Below, one piece after another: positions 7,391-15,902 of a stretch of 64,000 nucleotides of DNA. How positions within the stretch are numbered: the stretch's first letter is position 1; each line of letters opens with the position of its first letter. The stretch spans positions 1-64,000 of the forward strand of contig JBGVRX010000026.1 in the NCBI GenBank assembly GCA_045128835.1, given 5' to 3'. Both the position numbers and the translations under genes were made by a program. The notes beneath the pieces were generated by a model, which was given only the letters and a program-made list of their open reading frames with translations, was not told where the DNA came from and ran no database searches. Source of the DNA: CALVUJ01 sp045128835 (GTDB lineage: Bacteria > Bacillota_I > Bacilli_A > RFN20 > DUOF01).

Positions 7391-9244
7391 ATGGCAAAAG
7401 AAATTATTATTGGTATCGACTTAGGAACAACTAACTCTGTTGTTTCGTACTTACAAGCAGATGGTAAATGGAAAGTAATTCCAAACCCAGAAGGAAAGAA
7501 CACAACTTCATCAGTTGTTGCTTTCAAAAGTAATGGAGAAGAAATCGTTGGTGATGGCGCTAAAAGACAAAGCGTAACTAACCCAGATACAGTAAGCTCT
7601 ATTAAAAGAAAAATGGGTACTACTGAAAAAGTACATATTTCTTGCTTAAATAAGGATTTTACACCTCAAGAAATTAGTGCTAAAGTTTTAGGATATATGA
7701 AGAAATATGCTGAAGAAAGTTTAGGACAAACAGTTAGCAAAGCTGTAATCACAGTTCCTGCTTACTTCAATGATGCTCAAAGACAAGCAACTAAAGATGC
7801 TGGTCAAATCGCTGGATTAGAAGTAGTTAGAATTATTAACGAACCTACAGCTGCTGCATTAGCATATGGTATGGAAACTAAAAAAGATCAAACAGTTTTA
7901 GTATACGATTTAGGTGGAGGTACATTTGACGTATCTGTTCTTGAAATCGGTGATGGAACTTTCGAAGTTATTTCTACAGCTGGAGATAACAAATTAGGTG
8001 GAGATGACTGGGATGCTGTATTAGTAGACTACATCGCAAATGAAATCAAAAAAGAACACAATGTTGATTTAACTAAAGATAAAATGGCTATGCAAAGATT
8101 AAAAGATGCTGCAGAAAAAGCTAAAATTGACTTAAGTGGTATGTTACAAACAACTATCATGTTACCATTCATTTCAATGACTCCTACAGGACCTATTAAC
8201 TTTGAAACAACTTTAACAAGAGCTAAATTCCAAGAAATGACTAGACATTTATTAGAAAGAACTGAAGGACCAGTTAGACAAGCTTTACAAGATGCTAAAA
8301 TCGATTCTAGTAAAATTGATGAAGTATTATTAGTTGGTGGTTCTACAAGAATGCCTGCTGTATACGATATGGTTAAATCTTTATTAAATAAAGAACCAAA
8401 TAAGTCAGTTAACCCTGATGAAGCTGTAGCTATTGGTGCTGCTGTTCAAGGTGCTATTATCGCTGGTGATGTTACAGATGTATTATTACTAGATGTTACA
8501 CCATTATCATTAGGTATCGAAACTCTAGGAGGAGTATTAACTGTATTAATTCCAAGAAATACAACTATTCCTGTAACTAAATCACAAACTTTCTCTACTG
8601 CAGAAGATAATCAACCAGCAGTTGACATTTCTGTATACCAAGGTGAAAGAACAATGGCTAGAGATAACAAAATGTTAGGTCACTTCAAATTAGATGGTAT
8701 TAGACCAGCTAGACGTGGTGAACCAAGAATCGAAGTAAGCTTTAACATCGACGCTAACGGTATCGTTGCAGTATCTGCTAAAGATTTAGATACAAATAAA
8801 GAACAATCAATTACTATTCAAGGAAACAGTGGTCTTTCTAAAGAAGATATCGAAAGAATGGTAAAAGAAGCTGAATTAAATAAAGAAGCAGATGAAAAGA
8901 GAAAAGAAGAAATCGAATTAAGAAATAAAGCTGAACAATACATTTCTTCAATCGAACGTGGATTAGAAGAACAAAAAGATAAGCTTGATGATAATCAAAG
9001 ACAACAAACAGAACAATTAAGAGATGAATTAAAGAGAGCATTAGAAACTAATGATTATGAAACTCTTAAGAGTAAAATTGGTGAATTAGAGCAAGCTGCT
9101 GCTATGATGGCACAATATGCAAATCAACAAGGTGCTTCAACAGCAGATACAACTACTACTGATACAACTGGAACAACAGGTACAACTACTGGTGCTACAG
9201 CAAACGATAAAGATGTAGTTGATGTAGATTATAGCGAACAATAA
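7391..9244 (+). CDS. dnaK: Chaperone protein DnaK (Hsp70)
   Basis: DnaK is the ATP-dependent Hsp70 chaperone. The 617-residue protein begins with IGIDLGTTNS (phosphate-binding loop 1), then VYDLGGGTFDVSVLEI, the VGGSTRMPAV motif, the interdomain linker VLLLDVTPLSLGIE and the substrate-binding and lid domains, ending in a Thr/Gly-rich linker and an acidic tail (DVVDVDYSEQ). It is slightly short, as in other Gram-positive DnaKs, which lack part of the nucleotide-binding domain insertion. Codon use shifts to C-ending codons (TTC, AAC, ATC) compared with neighbours, a sign of high expression. It starts 3 bp after grpE and is in the CIRCE-controlled operon. Confidence 0.99.
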   Translation: MAKEIIIGIDLGTTNSVVSYLQADGKWKVIPNPEGKNTTSSVVAFKSNGEEIVGDGAKRQSVTNPDTVSSIKRKMGTTEKVHISCLNKDFTPQEISAKVLGYMKKYAEESLGQTVSKAVITVPAYFNDAQRQATKDAGQIAGLEVVRIINEPTAAALAYGMETKKDQTVLVYDLGGGTFDVSVLEIGDGTFEVISTAGDNKLGGDDWDAVLVDYIANEIKKEHNVDLTKDKMAMQRLKDAAEKAKIDLSGMLQTTIMLPFISMTPTGPINFETTLTRAKFQEMTRHLLERTEGPVRQALQDAKIDSSKIDEVLLVGGSTRMPAVYDMVKSLLNKEPNKSVNPDEAVAIGAAVQGAIIAGDVTDVLLLDVTPLSLGIETLGGVLTVLIPRNTTIPVTKSQTFSTAEDNQPAVDISVYQGERTMARDNKMLGHFKLDGIRPARRGEPRIEVSFNIDANGIVAVSAKDLDTNKEQSITIQGNSGLSKEDIERMVKEAELNKEADEKRKEEIELRNKAEQYISSIERGLEEQKDKLDDNQRQQTEQLRDELKRALETNDYETLKSKIGELEQAAAMMAQYANQQGASTADTTTTDTTGTTGTTTGATANDKDVVDVDYSEQ

Positions 9245-9250
9245 TAAGTA

Positions 9251-9286
9251 ATAAGGGCTAAATGCCCTTATACTTTTGTATAAGGG
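9251..9286 (+). promoter_or_regulatory. Mutually exclusive hairpins between dnaK and dnaJ
   Basis: Two hairpins share one arm. Hairpin A: ATAAGGGC (9251-9258) with GCCCTTAT (9264-9271), loop TAAAT. Hairpin B: CCCTTATAC (9265-9273) with GTATAAGGG (9278-9286), loop TTTT. Both are perfect, and forming one excludes the other. Hairpin B ends at the AAGGGG binding site of dnaJ. This looks like a post-transcriptional switch setting dnaJ levels relative to dnaK, or an mRNA processing/stability element; which of these is inference. Confidence 0.65.
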
Positions 9287-9299
9287 AAGGGGTAAGTAA

Positions 9300-10427
9300 A
9301 TGGCGACTAATAAAAGAGATTATTATGAAGTGCTTGGCGTTTCTAAAGACGCTGATGCTGAGACAATAAAAAAAGCCTATCGTACACTTGCAAAAAAATA
9401 CCATCCTGATATTAATAAATCTGCAGATGCTCCTGAGAAGTTTAAAGAAGTACAAGAAGCCTATGAAGTTTTAAGTGATGCTACTAAAAAGAATTTGTAT
9501 GATCGTTATGGACACGCTGGTGTTGATCCTAATGCAAATCCAAATATGGGTGGCGGTTTTGGCGGCTTTAATTTTAATGATTTTGATGTTGGGGATATTT
9601 TCTCTTCTTTCTTTGGGGGAGGAAAAAGAACTAGAAATACTGGACCTATGCAAGGTGAAGACAAATATTTACAAATGGAGATTAGTTTTTTAGAAGCTGC
9701 TTTTGGAGTGAAAAAAGTTATATCTTTAAATGTAGATGAAAGATGCCCTTCATGCCAAGGTACAGGTGCTAAAAATGGAACTGAATTAGAAACTTGTTCA
9801 AGTTGTAGAGGTACTGGTAGTGTAAGAACTCAACAAAGAACAATGTTTGGTACATTTGAAAGTACTACTACATGTCCTTATTGTAAAGGTAAAGGTAAGG
9901 TTATAAAAACTAAGTGTGACGATTGTAAAGGCGAAGGATATATTCGTAAGAAAGTTAACGTTGATGTTAATGTTCCAGCAGGTATAAACAATGGTCAACA
10001 ATTAAGAATAACTGGAAAAGGTGAAAAGGGAATTAATGGAGGACCTAATGGAGACTTATACGTTGAAATTATCGTTTCTAAACATAAATATTTTGAAAGA
10101 CAAAATAATGATGTCTATGTTAATGTTCCTATTTCTTATGTTGATGCTGCTTTGGGATGTAAACTAGATGTTCCTACAATTCACGGTGATGTTAAAGTTG
10201 AGGTTCCTTCTGGAATTCAAAACGGTCAAAAATTAAGAATTAAAGGAAAAGGAATTAAAGATTTAAGAAGTACCGCTATTGGTGATGAGTACATAATTTT
10301 AGATATTAAAGTACCATCAAAATTAACTAAAGATGAGAAAGAACTTTATAAGAAACTTAGAGATTTAGAAGTTAAACAAGGCGATACTATATTTGAAAAA
10401 TTTAAAAAGGCTTTTAAAAGTAAATAA
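9300..10427 (+). CDS. dnaJ: Chaperone protein DnaJ (Hsp40)
   Basis: DnaJ stimulates DnaK's ATPase and delivers substrates. The 375-residue protein is a canonical type I DnaJ: J domain with H35-P36-D37, a Gly/Phe-rich linker (about residues 75-110), four zinc-binding CxxCxGxG repeats (CPSCQGTG, CSSCRGTG, CPYCKGKG, CDDCKGEG), and the two C-terminal beta-barrel substrate domains. The start ATG at 9300 follows AAGGGG. It is separated from dnaK by 55 bp containing alternative hairpins, and a terminator follows it. The prmA gene that usually comes next in Bacilli is not here. Confidence 0.98.
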   Translation: MATNKRDYYEVLGVSKDADAETIKKAYRTLAKKYHPDINKSADAPEKFKEVQEAYEVLSDATKKNLYDRYGHAGVDPNANPNMGGGFGGFNFNDFDVGDIFSSFFGGGKRTRNTGPMQGEDKYLQMEISFLEAAFGVKKVISLNVDERCPSCQGTGAKNGTELETCSSCRGTGSVRTQQRTMFGTFESTTTCPYCKGKGKVIKTKCDDCKGEGYIRKKVNVDVNVPAGINNGQQLRITGKGEKGINGGPNGDLYVEIIVSKHKYFERQNNDVYVNVPISYVDAALGCKLDVPTIHGDVKVEVPSGIQNGQKLRIKGKGIKDLRSTAIGDEYIILDIKVPSKLTKDEKELYKKLRDLEVKQGDTIFEKFKKAFKSK

Positions 10428-10431
10428 TTAT

Positions 10432-10472
10432 AAAACTTCATGTTGTATTAATTAACAATGTGAAGTTTTTTT
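10432..10472 (+). terminator. Rho-independent terminator of the hrcA-dnaJ operon
   Basis: AAAACTTCA... pairs with ...TGAAGTTTT across a 20-nt AT-rich apical part, followed by seven Ts. Confidence 0.85.
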
Positions 10473-10520
10473 ATTACAATAAAATAGTAATTTATAATAA
10501 ATAGAATTGGAGTGATTATT

Positions 10521-11804
10521 ATGGATACATTTATAATTGTTTTATTAGTCGTGCTAGTTATAATTTCCTTGATTATCCTTAGCATTATTTTAAAAAATAA
10601 CAATAAAGATTATGTAAGTAAGATGATAGAAGGTAGTTTGAAAGATATTCGTAATGAGGTTATTAATGTTAAGGTCGATTTAAATGCATCTTTATCTAAA
10701 ATTATTAATGATTCTTTCAAAGAATTAATTAAAGAAAACTTTAATAGTAAAGAAGAAAACCTTAAATTAATAAATTCTCAATTATTACTTATTAAAGATA
10801 ATATTGAGAATAAGCTTGAAATGGAGTTCAGAAGGGTAAAAGAAAGTTTTAAAGAAAATAATGAAACTCTTGTTAAAATAAGTAATCAATTTAAAGATAG
10901 TGAGAAGGTAATTAATGAAACTATTTCTAAGAACTTAGAAAACATTAATAAAAAAGTAGAAGAAAGATTAAATGAAGGATTTAAAGAAACAAATAAGACA
11001 TTTATGAATATTATTGAAAGACTTTCTAAAATTGATGAAGCCCAAAAGAAGATTGAAAGTTTAACGAATAATATTGTTTCATTGCAAGATATCTTAAATG
11101 ATAAGAAAGCCAGAGGTACTTTTGGGGAGGTTCAATTAAGTGTTATTTTAAATTCTAGTTTTGGCGAAAATAATGTTAAGGTTTTTGAACTTCAAAAGAA
11201 ACTTAGTAATGATTATATAGTAGATGCTTATTTACATATGCCTGAACCTAATGGAAATATTAGTATTGATTCTAAGTTCCCTTTAGAAAATTATCGCATT
11301 ATGAAAGATAAAGATAGTAGCGAAGAGAAAGTTTTGATGGCTACTAGGCTATTTAAACAAGATATTAAAAAGCATATAGATGATATTTCCTCTAAATATA
11401 TTATTGAAGGTGAGACTAGCGAGCAAGCTATTATGTTTGTTCCTAGTGAAGCTGTATTTGCTGAAATTAACGCTTATTACGATGAGTTAGTAGACTATGC
11501 AAATAAGAAAAGGGTACTTATAACTTCACCTACTACCTTGATGGCTTTATTGAAAGTTATTATGGTTGTACATAAAGATAGTGAACTTAATAAAAATACA
11601 AAATTATTATTTAAAGAACTTGAAATATTAGGTAAAGATTTTAAGTTATATAGTAAGAGATGGGAATCACTTCAAAAGGATATTGATAAGGTTACTCAAG
11701 ATGTTAAAGAGATTAACACTACTACTAATAAATTAAGTAATAAGTTTGATAAAATTCAAAATGGAAAAATAAGTTATTTAACTAATGAAGAAACGGTAGA
11801 ATAG
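10521..11804 (+). CDS. rmuC: DNA recombination protein RmuC
   Basis: RmuC family proteins limit rearrangements at inverted repeats and are predicted nuclease-like proteins. The 427-residue protein has one N-terminal membrane helix (residues 2-25), a long coiled coil (about 30-190) and the RmuC core starting at KARGTFGEVQL with DAYLHMP...ISIDSKFPLENY and a C-terminal AxKL-type end (TTLMALLKVI). The start at 10521 has GGAG 8 bp upstream; the GTG at 10512 lies in that site. A terminator follows directly, so it is monocistronic. It opens the accessory block lying between dnaJ and rsmE. Confidence 0.92.
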   Translation: MDTFIIVLLVVLVIISLIILSIILKNNNKDYVSKMIEGSLKDIRNEVINVKVDLNASLSKIINDSFKELIKENFNSKEENLKLINSQLLLIKDNIENKLEMEFRRVKESFKENNETLVKISNQFKDSEKVINETISKNLENINKKVEERLNEGFKETNKTFMNIIERLSKIDEAQKKIESLTNNIVSLQDILNDKKARGTFGEVQLSVILNSSFGENNVKVFELQKKLSNDYIVDAYLHMPEPNGNISIDSKFPLENYRIMKDKDSSEEKVLMATRLFKQDIKKHIDDISSKYIIEGETSEQAIMFVPSEAVFAEINAYYDELVDYANKKRVLITSPTTLMALLKVIMVVHKDSELNKNTKLLFKELEILGKDFKLYSKRWESLQKDIDKVTQDVKEINTTTNKLSNKFDKIQNGKISYLTNEETVE

Positions 11805-11819
11805 TATCGTTTCTTTTTT
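11789..11819 (+). terminator. Rho-independent terminator of rmuC
   Basis: GAAACG (11790-11795) pairs with CGTTTC (11808-11813), followed by six Ts; the stop codon TAG is in the loop. Confidence 0.85.
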
Positions 11820-11907
11820 GCTTACAATAAATGTTAAAACGTTTTGTTTTTTATGGGTCTTTTTTCTACAAAAAACGCCTAGTTTTTTAAAAAACCAATC
11901 CATTATA

Positions 11908-11936
11908 TTGATTAATTTATTTATAAAAAGTATATT
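11908..11936 (+). promoter_or_regulatory. Candidate SigA promoter of the SipW/AAA operon
   Basis: TTGATT (11908-11913), 17-bp spacer and TATATT (11931-11936) lie 30 bp before the GTG of the first gene. The preceding 11820-11907 is AT-rich with a GTTTTTTAAAAAAC palindrome at 11882-11895 but no recognised element. Confidence 0.5.
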
Positions 11937-11967
11937 GATATTAGTGATTATTATGGAGGTGTAGTAG

Positions 11968-12624
11968 GTGAGTAAACGTTATTATTGGAAAAAGATGAGA
12001 CCTATTGTGCTATCTGTTACTATTTGTTGTATGTTCTTTTTGATTATAATGGCGATTACTAGTAATCGTACTGGTAATTTAACTATATTTGTAGATAGGT
12101 CTAGTATTACTAAGTGTTTGTCTTTATCAGAGTCAAAAACTTTAAGTAATCCTCAAGGGAAATTATATGGGCCTGCAATTAATCAAGCATGGGATACAAC
12201 AGAAGATATGCTTCCAAAGTATGCTGATTTAATTGATGGCGATAGTAGTGGAACTAATTACATTGCTTATACTTTTTATGTGTTTAACAGTGGAATAGAA
12301 GAACTTGATTATTCAATGAAACTTGAAATTGAGAATACAAGCAATCATTTGGATGAAGCAATAAGGGTTAGGTTGTATACAGATGATGTATTAACAACTT
12401 ACGCTAAAAAAAATTCGACAAGTGGGGTTGCAGAAAGTGCTACAACGGCTTTTGAAAGCGATAAATATATTGTTACTAATACGGTTACAAACTTCAAACC
12501 TGAACAATATACAAAGTATACACTAGTAATATGGGTTGAGAGTGATGATCCTGATTGTACAAACGATAAAATCGGTGGATCAATTACTTTATCAATGGGA
12601 TTTAGTGTTTTAGGTATAGTGTAA
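11968..12624 (+). CDS. Exported protein, first gene of SipW operon
   Basis: The 218-residue protein has a basic N-terminus and one hydrophobic segment (about residues 12-30), then a beta-rich extracellular domain rich in Ser/Thr/Asn/Asp and no further membrane helix. It is probably anchored or cleaved outside the membrane. Its size, fold prediction and position before a SipW-type peptidase resemble TasA/camelysin-like matrix proteins, but I see no clear sequence match. The ending (GGSITLSMGFSVLGIV) resembles the ends of pilin-like or camelysin-like beta domains. The start is GTG at 11968 with GGAGG 8 bp upstream. Eleven bp separate it from the next gene. Confidence 0.65.
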   Translation: MSKRYYWKKMRPIVLSVTICCMFFLIIMAITSNRTGNLTIFVDRSSITKCLSLSESKTLSNPQGKLYGPAINQAWDTTEDMLPKYADLIDGDSSGTNYIAYTFYVFNSGIEELDYSMKLEIENTSNHLDEAIRVRLYTDDVLTTYAKKNSTSGVAESATTAFESDKYIVTNTVTNFKPEQYTKYTLVIWVESDDPDCTNDKIGGSITLSMGFSVLGIV

Positions 12625-12635
12625 GGAGGGCATAT

Positions 12636-13427
12636 ATGAAAAAGAAAATAGCGTTTTTATTAGCATTATGTATGGTTTCTTTAATGGCTTTTTCGGGAGC
12701 TACTTATGCTGGATTTAGTAAACAATATAATCCTCAAATAGATGGATTACAATTTGGGGTTGCAACTCAAGAAAATATGATGATATCTACAACAGGTATT
12801 CCGGGAACATTTAAGGATAATATTGCATTTTCAGATTTGATTACTAATAATGTTACTTTACATCCAGTTGAAGGTGTTGTTTCAGAAAATGAAATAGCTC
12901 TTATGTTTGCTGGTAACACTGCAAGTGCAAGTAGTTACATTAAGTTTACTTTATATTTTTCTGGAAGTAATGATATGGATATTTATCTTGAAGGTTCTAC
13001 TTCTGGTACAGTAGTTCAACCTGTAGTAATTGAAAATAGCATCTTTACTACTGAGCAAGTTAATAAGATGGCTGATTCATTACGTATTGGATTCTTAGCT
13101 TATTCTACTAGAGAGACACCTACAGGTTCTGGTATAGAAATTAGTTATGATCCTATTAAAACTAATATTTATTCAGTAAATCCTAAAACTGATGCTTCAT
13201 ATGAAGGTGGGTTAAATTACAATACATTTACTACAATCGGTCATACTCAAGGTATTCTAGATGATGTTGTTTTACTTAATACTAAGGCTAATAAAGTTAG
13301 TAAAATGGATGTTTACATTTGGTTAGAGGATAAAGATATCAATTGTAATGAAAGTATTTTTAACTCTATGCTAAAGATTAACTTAAGATTCTTAGCAGTT
13401 AATGTAGAAGGCGAAGGTGGTAATTAG
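12636..13427 (+). CDS. Exported protein with SipW-type signal peptide
   Basis: The 263-residue protein starts with a classical signal peptide (MKKKIAFLLALCMVSLMAFS) followed by GATYAGFSK, which closely resembles the A-T-Y-A-x-F cleavage region of SipW-dependent secreted proteins such as TasA. The mature part (about 235 residues) is a beta-rich, Asn/Thr/Ser-rich domain without cysteines apart from one near the C-terminus. It shares the WxED/WVESD...DxNC/DPDC stretch near its end with the preceding gene product (VYIWLEDKDINC versus VIWVESDDPDC), so the two are probably paralogues. Likely a cell-surface or matrix subunit processed by the peptidase encoded next. Confidence 0.7.
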   Translation: MKKKIAFLLALCMVSLMAFSGATYAGFSKQYNPQIDGLQFGVATQENMMISTTGIPGTFKDNIAFSDLITNNVTLHPVEGVVSENEIALMFAGNTASASSYIKFTLYFSGSNDMDIYLEGSTSGTVVQPVVIENSIFTTEQVNKMADSLRIGFLAYSTRETPTGSGIEISYDPIKTNIYSVNPKTDASYEGGLNYNTFTTIGHTQGILDDVVLLNTKANKVSKMDVYIWLEDKDINCNESIFNSMLKINLRFLAVNVEGEGGN

Positions 13428-13445
13428 TAATTAGGGTGTATTGAT

Positions 13446-13979
13446 ATGAAAGTTATTAAAGTTATTGGCAATTGCTTGTTTGGCGTCATTGCTGTAGCAT
13501 TACTTGCTATATTATTCTTTACGTTCATTAATAGAGGAAATGATATTCCTAAAATCGGAAATTATTCAATTTTAGAAGTCGAAGGTACTAGTATGTATCC
13601 GATAATTAAAAATGGAGATTTAATTGCTATTGATAGAAGTGAGAAAGAAAAGTATGAGGTTGGGAACATAGTTAGTTTTGTGAGTGAAGATGGTTCAATT
13701 ATTACTCATGTGATAATTAGAATTGATGATTCTAATGAAACCATTCGTTACTATACAAAAGGTGAAAATAATAATTATCAAGATAATGATTACATTGAAA
13801 TCAAACATATAATTGGTGAATATAAAGGTTTTAGAATTCCACTTCTAGGTTATGTTATTGGATTTGGTTCTACGCCAGTAGGATATGTCTTACTTGTGAT
13901 ATTGCCACTTGGATTTGTTAGTTTCCTAGTTGTTAAAGAATTATTAAAAGAAATATCAAAAAAGAGAGGGGAAGATTAG
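13446..13979 (+). CDS. sipW: SipW-type signal peptidase I
   Basis: A 177-residue ER-type signal peptidase I. The catalytic serine is S49 in EGTSMYP, and the second catalytic residue is H88 in ITHVI, the histidine that replaces the usual bacterial lysine in SipW and eukaryotic/archaeal signal peptidases. There is an N-terminal membrane helix (about 8-28) and a C-terminal one (about 145-167), as in SipW. SipW in B. subtilis processes TasA and TapA; here the two preceding genes are the obvious clients. Its stop codon abuts the next start (13979/13980), tying it to the AAA+ gene. Confidence 0.88.
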   Translation: MKVIKVIGNCLFGVIAVALLAILFFTFINRGNDIPKIGNYSILEVEGTSMYPIIKNGDLIAIDRSEKEKYEVGNIVSFVSEDGSIITHVIIRIDDSNETIRYYTKGENNNYQDNDYIEIKHIIGEYKGFRIPLLGYVIGFGSTPVGYVLLVILPLGFVSFLVVKELLKEISKKRGED

Positions 13980-15884
13980 ATGTCAGCTTTTGGAAAGTAT
14001 TTTGGAAGATTGTTGAAGGTTATATTTGAGGATATAGGAGCTTTCTTCAAATTAATTTGGGAGTTTATTGTTTCAGTATGGAGAAATTTAATAAGTGATT
14101 TTTCTTATTATAAATCTGTTTTTGATTTGTATTCTGAAGATTTTGACTTCTTAGGATGGATTTTATTTATTTTATCTATTTTAGTGGCTGTTGCTTTAGT
14201 AGCAGGTGCTGTTTATTTGATAGTTAGAGTATCAAAGAGACATTATATAGCTAGAAGAAAAGTTAAAGATAAGATTGTTTTATTAAGAGAAATTGAAAAA
14301 TTAAACAATAGAGTAATTGATTTGATGGATGAAAGAAGTCAGTTATTATCTTTAAAAGTAGCGGAACTTGGTTACGCTCCAACTAAAGAGGATTTAAAAA
14401 ATATGGAGAATGCTAGAAAAAGAGCAGAAGAAGCTATTAATAATCCAAACGATCCTAAATTATATGGGTTTAAATTTAAAGTTGATAAGAAAGGTAGACC
14501 TGTTTTTGACAAGAAAGGTTTCCCTGTAATTGAACTTGAATATAAAAAGGATGAAAATGGCGAATTGATTTTAGATGAAAATAATCAACCTATTCCTTTA
14601 GTTGAATTTAAAACTGATAAGAAAGGAAGATTCTTGTTTGATTCAAATGGATATCCAATTCCAGTTAACCCTATTCCTGAAGCAGCTGAAGTTGTTGAAG
14701 GTGAGGTTGTTGAGGGTGAAGAAGTTGTGGATCCTGAAGTAATTGATCCAGAAGATGATGGAAGAGAAAGACTTCCTAAGGAAGTACTTGAAAAAGCTAG
14801 ATTCCCTAAACTTATTACTATTGACTTCGACTATAGAAACTATGAGTTCCCTGAAATGAACGAAGAAGAAAGAACTATGACTCTTGAACAATTAGTTAAG
14901 AGATTTAGAAACTTTGCTGCAGGTAAGTTAAAACTATTCTATAGCTTTAGAACATTAGCATTATTCTTTGCAGGTATGGGTACTACTCACTTTGCAATTT
15001 TGGAAGGTATCTCTGGTACAGGTAAAACTTCACTTCCTTATGCATTTGGTAAATTCTTTAAGAGTAGATCACCAATCGTTGCCGTACAACCATCTTGGAA
15101 AGATAGATCTGAACTTATCGGATATCTAAACGAATTTACTAAGAGATTTAACGAATCTGCATTCCTTGAAGAATTATATACATGTGCTAAACATAAAGAA
15201 CCAATGATTCTAGTACTAGATGAAATGAACTTAGCCCGTATCGAGTATTATTTCGCAGACTTCTTGTCAATCATGGAAATGCCTAACCGTGATGAATGGA
15301 TTATCGAAATTATTAATACTAACATGGAAGGTGACCCAATCTTATTAGACCACGGTAAATTTATGATTCCTAAAAACGTATGGTTCTTAGGAACAGCTAA
15401 CAACGATGACTCTACTTTCCTTATTACCGATAAAGTTTATGACCGTGCTATGTCAATGTCATTAAATAAGAAAACAGTTGCATTTGAACCTGAGTTTGAC
15501 GCAGATACAATCACTATGACTAGTGAGTACTTCGAAAAATTATTCGATGATGCTTGTACTAAATATGCAATCAGTGAAGAAACATTACAAAAATTAGCTA
15601 ACGTAGATAAATACATGGTTACTAACTTTAAGATTTCGTTCGGTAACCGTATCATGAAACAAATTAAGAGATTCGTTCCTTGTTACATGGGTTGTGGTGG
15701 TGCTGAATATGAAGCAGTTGACCACCTACTTACAAGAAAGATCCTTCATAAACTAGAAGCATTAAATATTTCATTCATTAAAAATGAATTAAAAGGATTA
15801 TTAACTGTATTAGATAAAGAATTTGGTAAAGGCGTATTCTCTGATTCTATTGAATATATTAATGAATTATTGAAACAAGTATAA
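13980..15884 (+). CDS. Membrane-anchored McrB-like AAA+ ATPase
   Basis: The 634-residue protein has an amphipathic N-terminus, one membrane helix (about 57-84), a coiled coil (95-155), three degenerate ~22-residue repeats (about 164-230, pattern KxDkkGrpvfDxxGyPi), an acidic Val/Glu linker (232-262) and a C-terminal AAA+ domain. Walker A is GISGTGKTS (343-351) and Walker B MILVLDEMN (409-417), followed by LARIEYYFADFLSIME and a sensor-1 region LGTANNDDSTF; this form is typical of McrB/AAA_5 ATPases. The AAA+ part uses markedly more C-ending codons, suggesting high expression. Position between SipW and a DUF2357-like partner suggests a two-component McrBC-like machine working at the membrane; the role is unknown. 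Confidence 0.8.
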   Translation: MSAFGKYFGRLLKVIFEDIGAFFKLIWEFIVSVWRNLISDFSYYKSVFDLYSEDFDFLGWILFILSILVAVALVAGAVYLIVRVSKRHYIARRKVKDKIVLLREIEKLNNRVIDLMDERSQLLSLKVAELGYAPTKEDLKNMENARKRAEEAINNPNDPKLYGFKFKVDKKGRPVFDKKGFPVIELEYKKDENGELILDENNQPIPLVEFKTDKKGRFLFDSNGYPIPVNPIPEAAEVVEGEVVEGEEVVDPEVIDPEDDGRERLPKEVLEKARFPKLITIDFDYRNYEFPEMNEEERTMTLEQLVKRFRNFAAGKLKLFYSFRTLALFFAGMGTTHFAILEGISGTGKTSLPYAFGKFFKSRSPIVAVQPSWKDRSELIGYLNEFTKRFNESAFLEELYTCAKHKEPMILVLDEMNLARIEYYFADFLSIMEMPNRDEWIIEIINTNMEGDPILLDHGKFMIPKNVWFLGTANNDDSTFLITDKVYDRAMSMSLNKKTVAFEPEFDADTITMTSEYFEKLFDDACTKYAISEETLQKLANVDKYMVTNFKISFGNRIMKQIKRFVPCYMGCGGAEYEAVDHLLTRKILHKLEALNISFIKNELKGLLTVLDKEFGKGVFSDSIEYINELLKQV

Positions 15885-15902
15885 TGATGGGAGGTTAAGG
15901 AT

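Noticed and set aside
8838..9041. Antisense open frames within dnaK and other strongly biased genes
   Set aside because: They are by-products of codon bias in the real gene, lack binding sites and have unnatural composition.
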